Origin: Planctomycetaceae bacterium
GTDB taxonomy: Bacteria; Planctomycetota; Planctomycetia; Pirellulales; Pirellulaceae
Length of the DNA: 13,981 nucleotides
Direction of reading: 5' to 3'
NCBI GenBank assembly: GCA_005773145.1
Contig: SXHS01000266.1
Location: forward strand, 1-13,981
The notes beneath the pieces are model-generated. The model was given only the letters and a program-made list of their open reading frames with translations, was not told where the DNA came from and did no database searches. Within the stretch, counting starts at the first letter, position 1; every line of letters begins with the position of its first letter. This document shows positions 13,625-13,981 of this stretch, in pieces. Made by a program: the position numbers and the translations under genes.

Positions 13625-13981
13625 CAGCGTCGTCAACGGTGTTTCGCCGCGCTTCAGGGCCACCACGCCGTGCAGCATACATCCTGATGCGCTGGAGGAT
13701 GCCTTGTACCAGACGATGCGGCGCGCCGCGACGGTTGTGCCGAACGATGTTCTAGCCGCGTTGGACCAAAGCGTCGCACGGGAAACCGCACCAACAGCTC
13801 GTCTTCATATCCTTACTAGTCTGCAGAACTTCGAGGTATCTGCCCGGCAGGATGGACTGGTTTGCACCGATACGGGATGGCCGATTTTTTACGTTGGGCT
13901 TGGTGACGATGTGACGATCGACGGCGGCTGGTCGCAACTCCAGTCGCTGGCGGAGACGGCGGTCCGACGTTGCACGGCAGA
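13617..13981 (+). CDS. Class I fumarase / tartrate dehydratase alpha subunit, N-terminal part (runs off right edge)
   Basis: 121 codons are present before the window ends. The start ATG 13617 overlaps the toroid gene by eight bases. NDVLAALDQSVARE (~43-56) and LVCTDTGWPIFYVGLGDDV (~81-99) match the N-terminal half of class I (oxygen-sensitive, 4Fe-4S) fumarases and L-tartrate dehydratase alpha subunits. In that family the Cys of C-x-DTG (here Cys83) is a cluster ligand. The usual CQDTG reads CTDTG here. These enzymes add or remove water on C4 dicarboxylates such as fumarate/malate or tartrate/oxaloacetate. Whether it is a split alpha subunit or a full-length single chain cannot be seen, and a beta-subunit gene may lie just beyond the edge. 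Linked to an aldolase, it could act on a hydroxy-acid intermediate of sugar-acid breakdown (inference). Confidence 0.8.
   Translation, partial: MRDSVVNGVSPRFRATTPCSIHPDALEDALYQTMRRAATVVPNDVLAALDQSVARETAPTARLHILTSLQNFEVSARQDGLVCTDTGWPIFYVGLGDDVTIDGGWSQLQSLAETAVRRCTA

Noticed and set aside
1..13981. CRISPR array, transposon, prophage, tRNA or rRNA
   Set aside because: No regularly spaced repeats, transposase or integrase-like proteins, or structural RNA signatures were seen on either strand.

Overview
The window looks like chromosomal DNA of a planctomycete-type bacterium. The evidence is secreted proteins that end in PEP-CTERM sorting signals, one of which also carries a dockerin domain, together with several large BNR/Asp-box (sialidase-fold) proteins and a Tat-exported member. 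This assignment rests on protein style only, because no rRNA or other phylogenetic marker is present. All supported genes are on the + strand. There is no tRNA, rRNA, CRISPR array, transposase, transporter or transcription factor gene in view.

Region 1 (1-2340) holds two paralogous secreted PEP-CTERM proteins (344-1312 and 1525-2283). They share a LamG-like domain and a near-identical 26-bp upstream element containing an inverted repeat. The first paralog has a dockerin domain inserted before its PEP-CTERM tail and the second does not. A very strong hairpin followed by an AT-rich tract (2299-2338) closes this unit.

Region 2 (2509 to the right edge) is a run of eleven co-directional genes with gaps of 138 bp or less and several overlaps (ATGA at 7298 and 12599, one shared base at 11517, 8 bp at 13617). 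It is probably one long operon. The order is: Sec-exported BNR protein; exported pectate-lyase-3 type beta-helix protein; Tat-exported BNR protein; calcineurin-like metallophosphoesterase; polysaccharide deacetylase-like protein; two BNR proteins with no export signal; HpcH/HpaI aldolase; C45 (acyl-CoA:6-APA acyltransferase-like) Ntn-hydrolase; alpha/alpha-toroid protein; and the start of a class I fumarase/tartrate dehydratase alpha subunit.

My reading, which is inference, is a catabolic locus for a complex acidic or acylated glycan. Exported BNR and beta-helix proteins would act outside or in the periplasm. Cytoplasmic BNR proteins, the deacetylase and the C45 hydrolase would trim the imported fragments. 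The aldolase and the Fe-S hydro-lyase would feed sugar-acid products to central metabolism. The substrate cannot be read from the sequence. The BNR proteins have many Asp-boxes but no canonical sialidase F/YRIP motif, so calling them sialidases would be unsafe. Points that deserve attention are the combined gene set, substitutions in metal-motif positions of two adjacent enzymes, the dockerin gain/loss between paralogs, the shared upstream inverted repeat, and a repeat-derived translation start in front of the fourth BNR gene.
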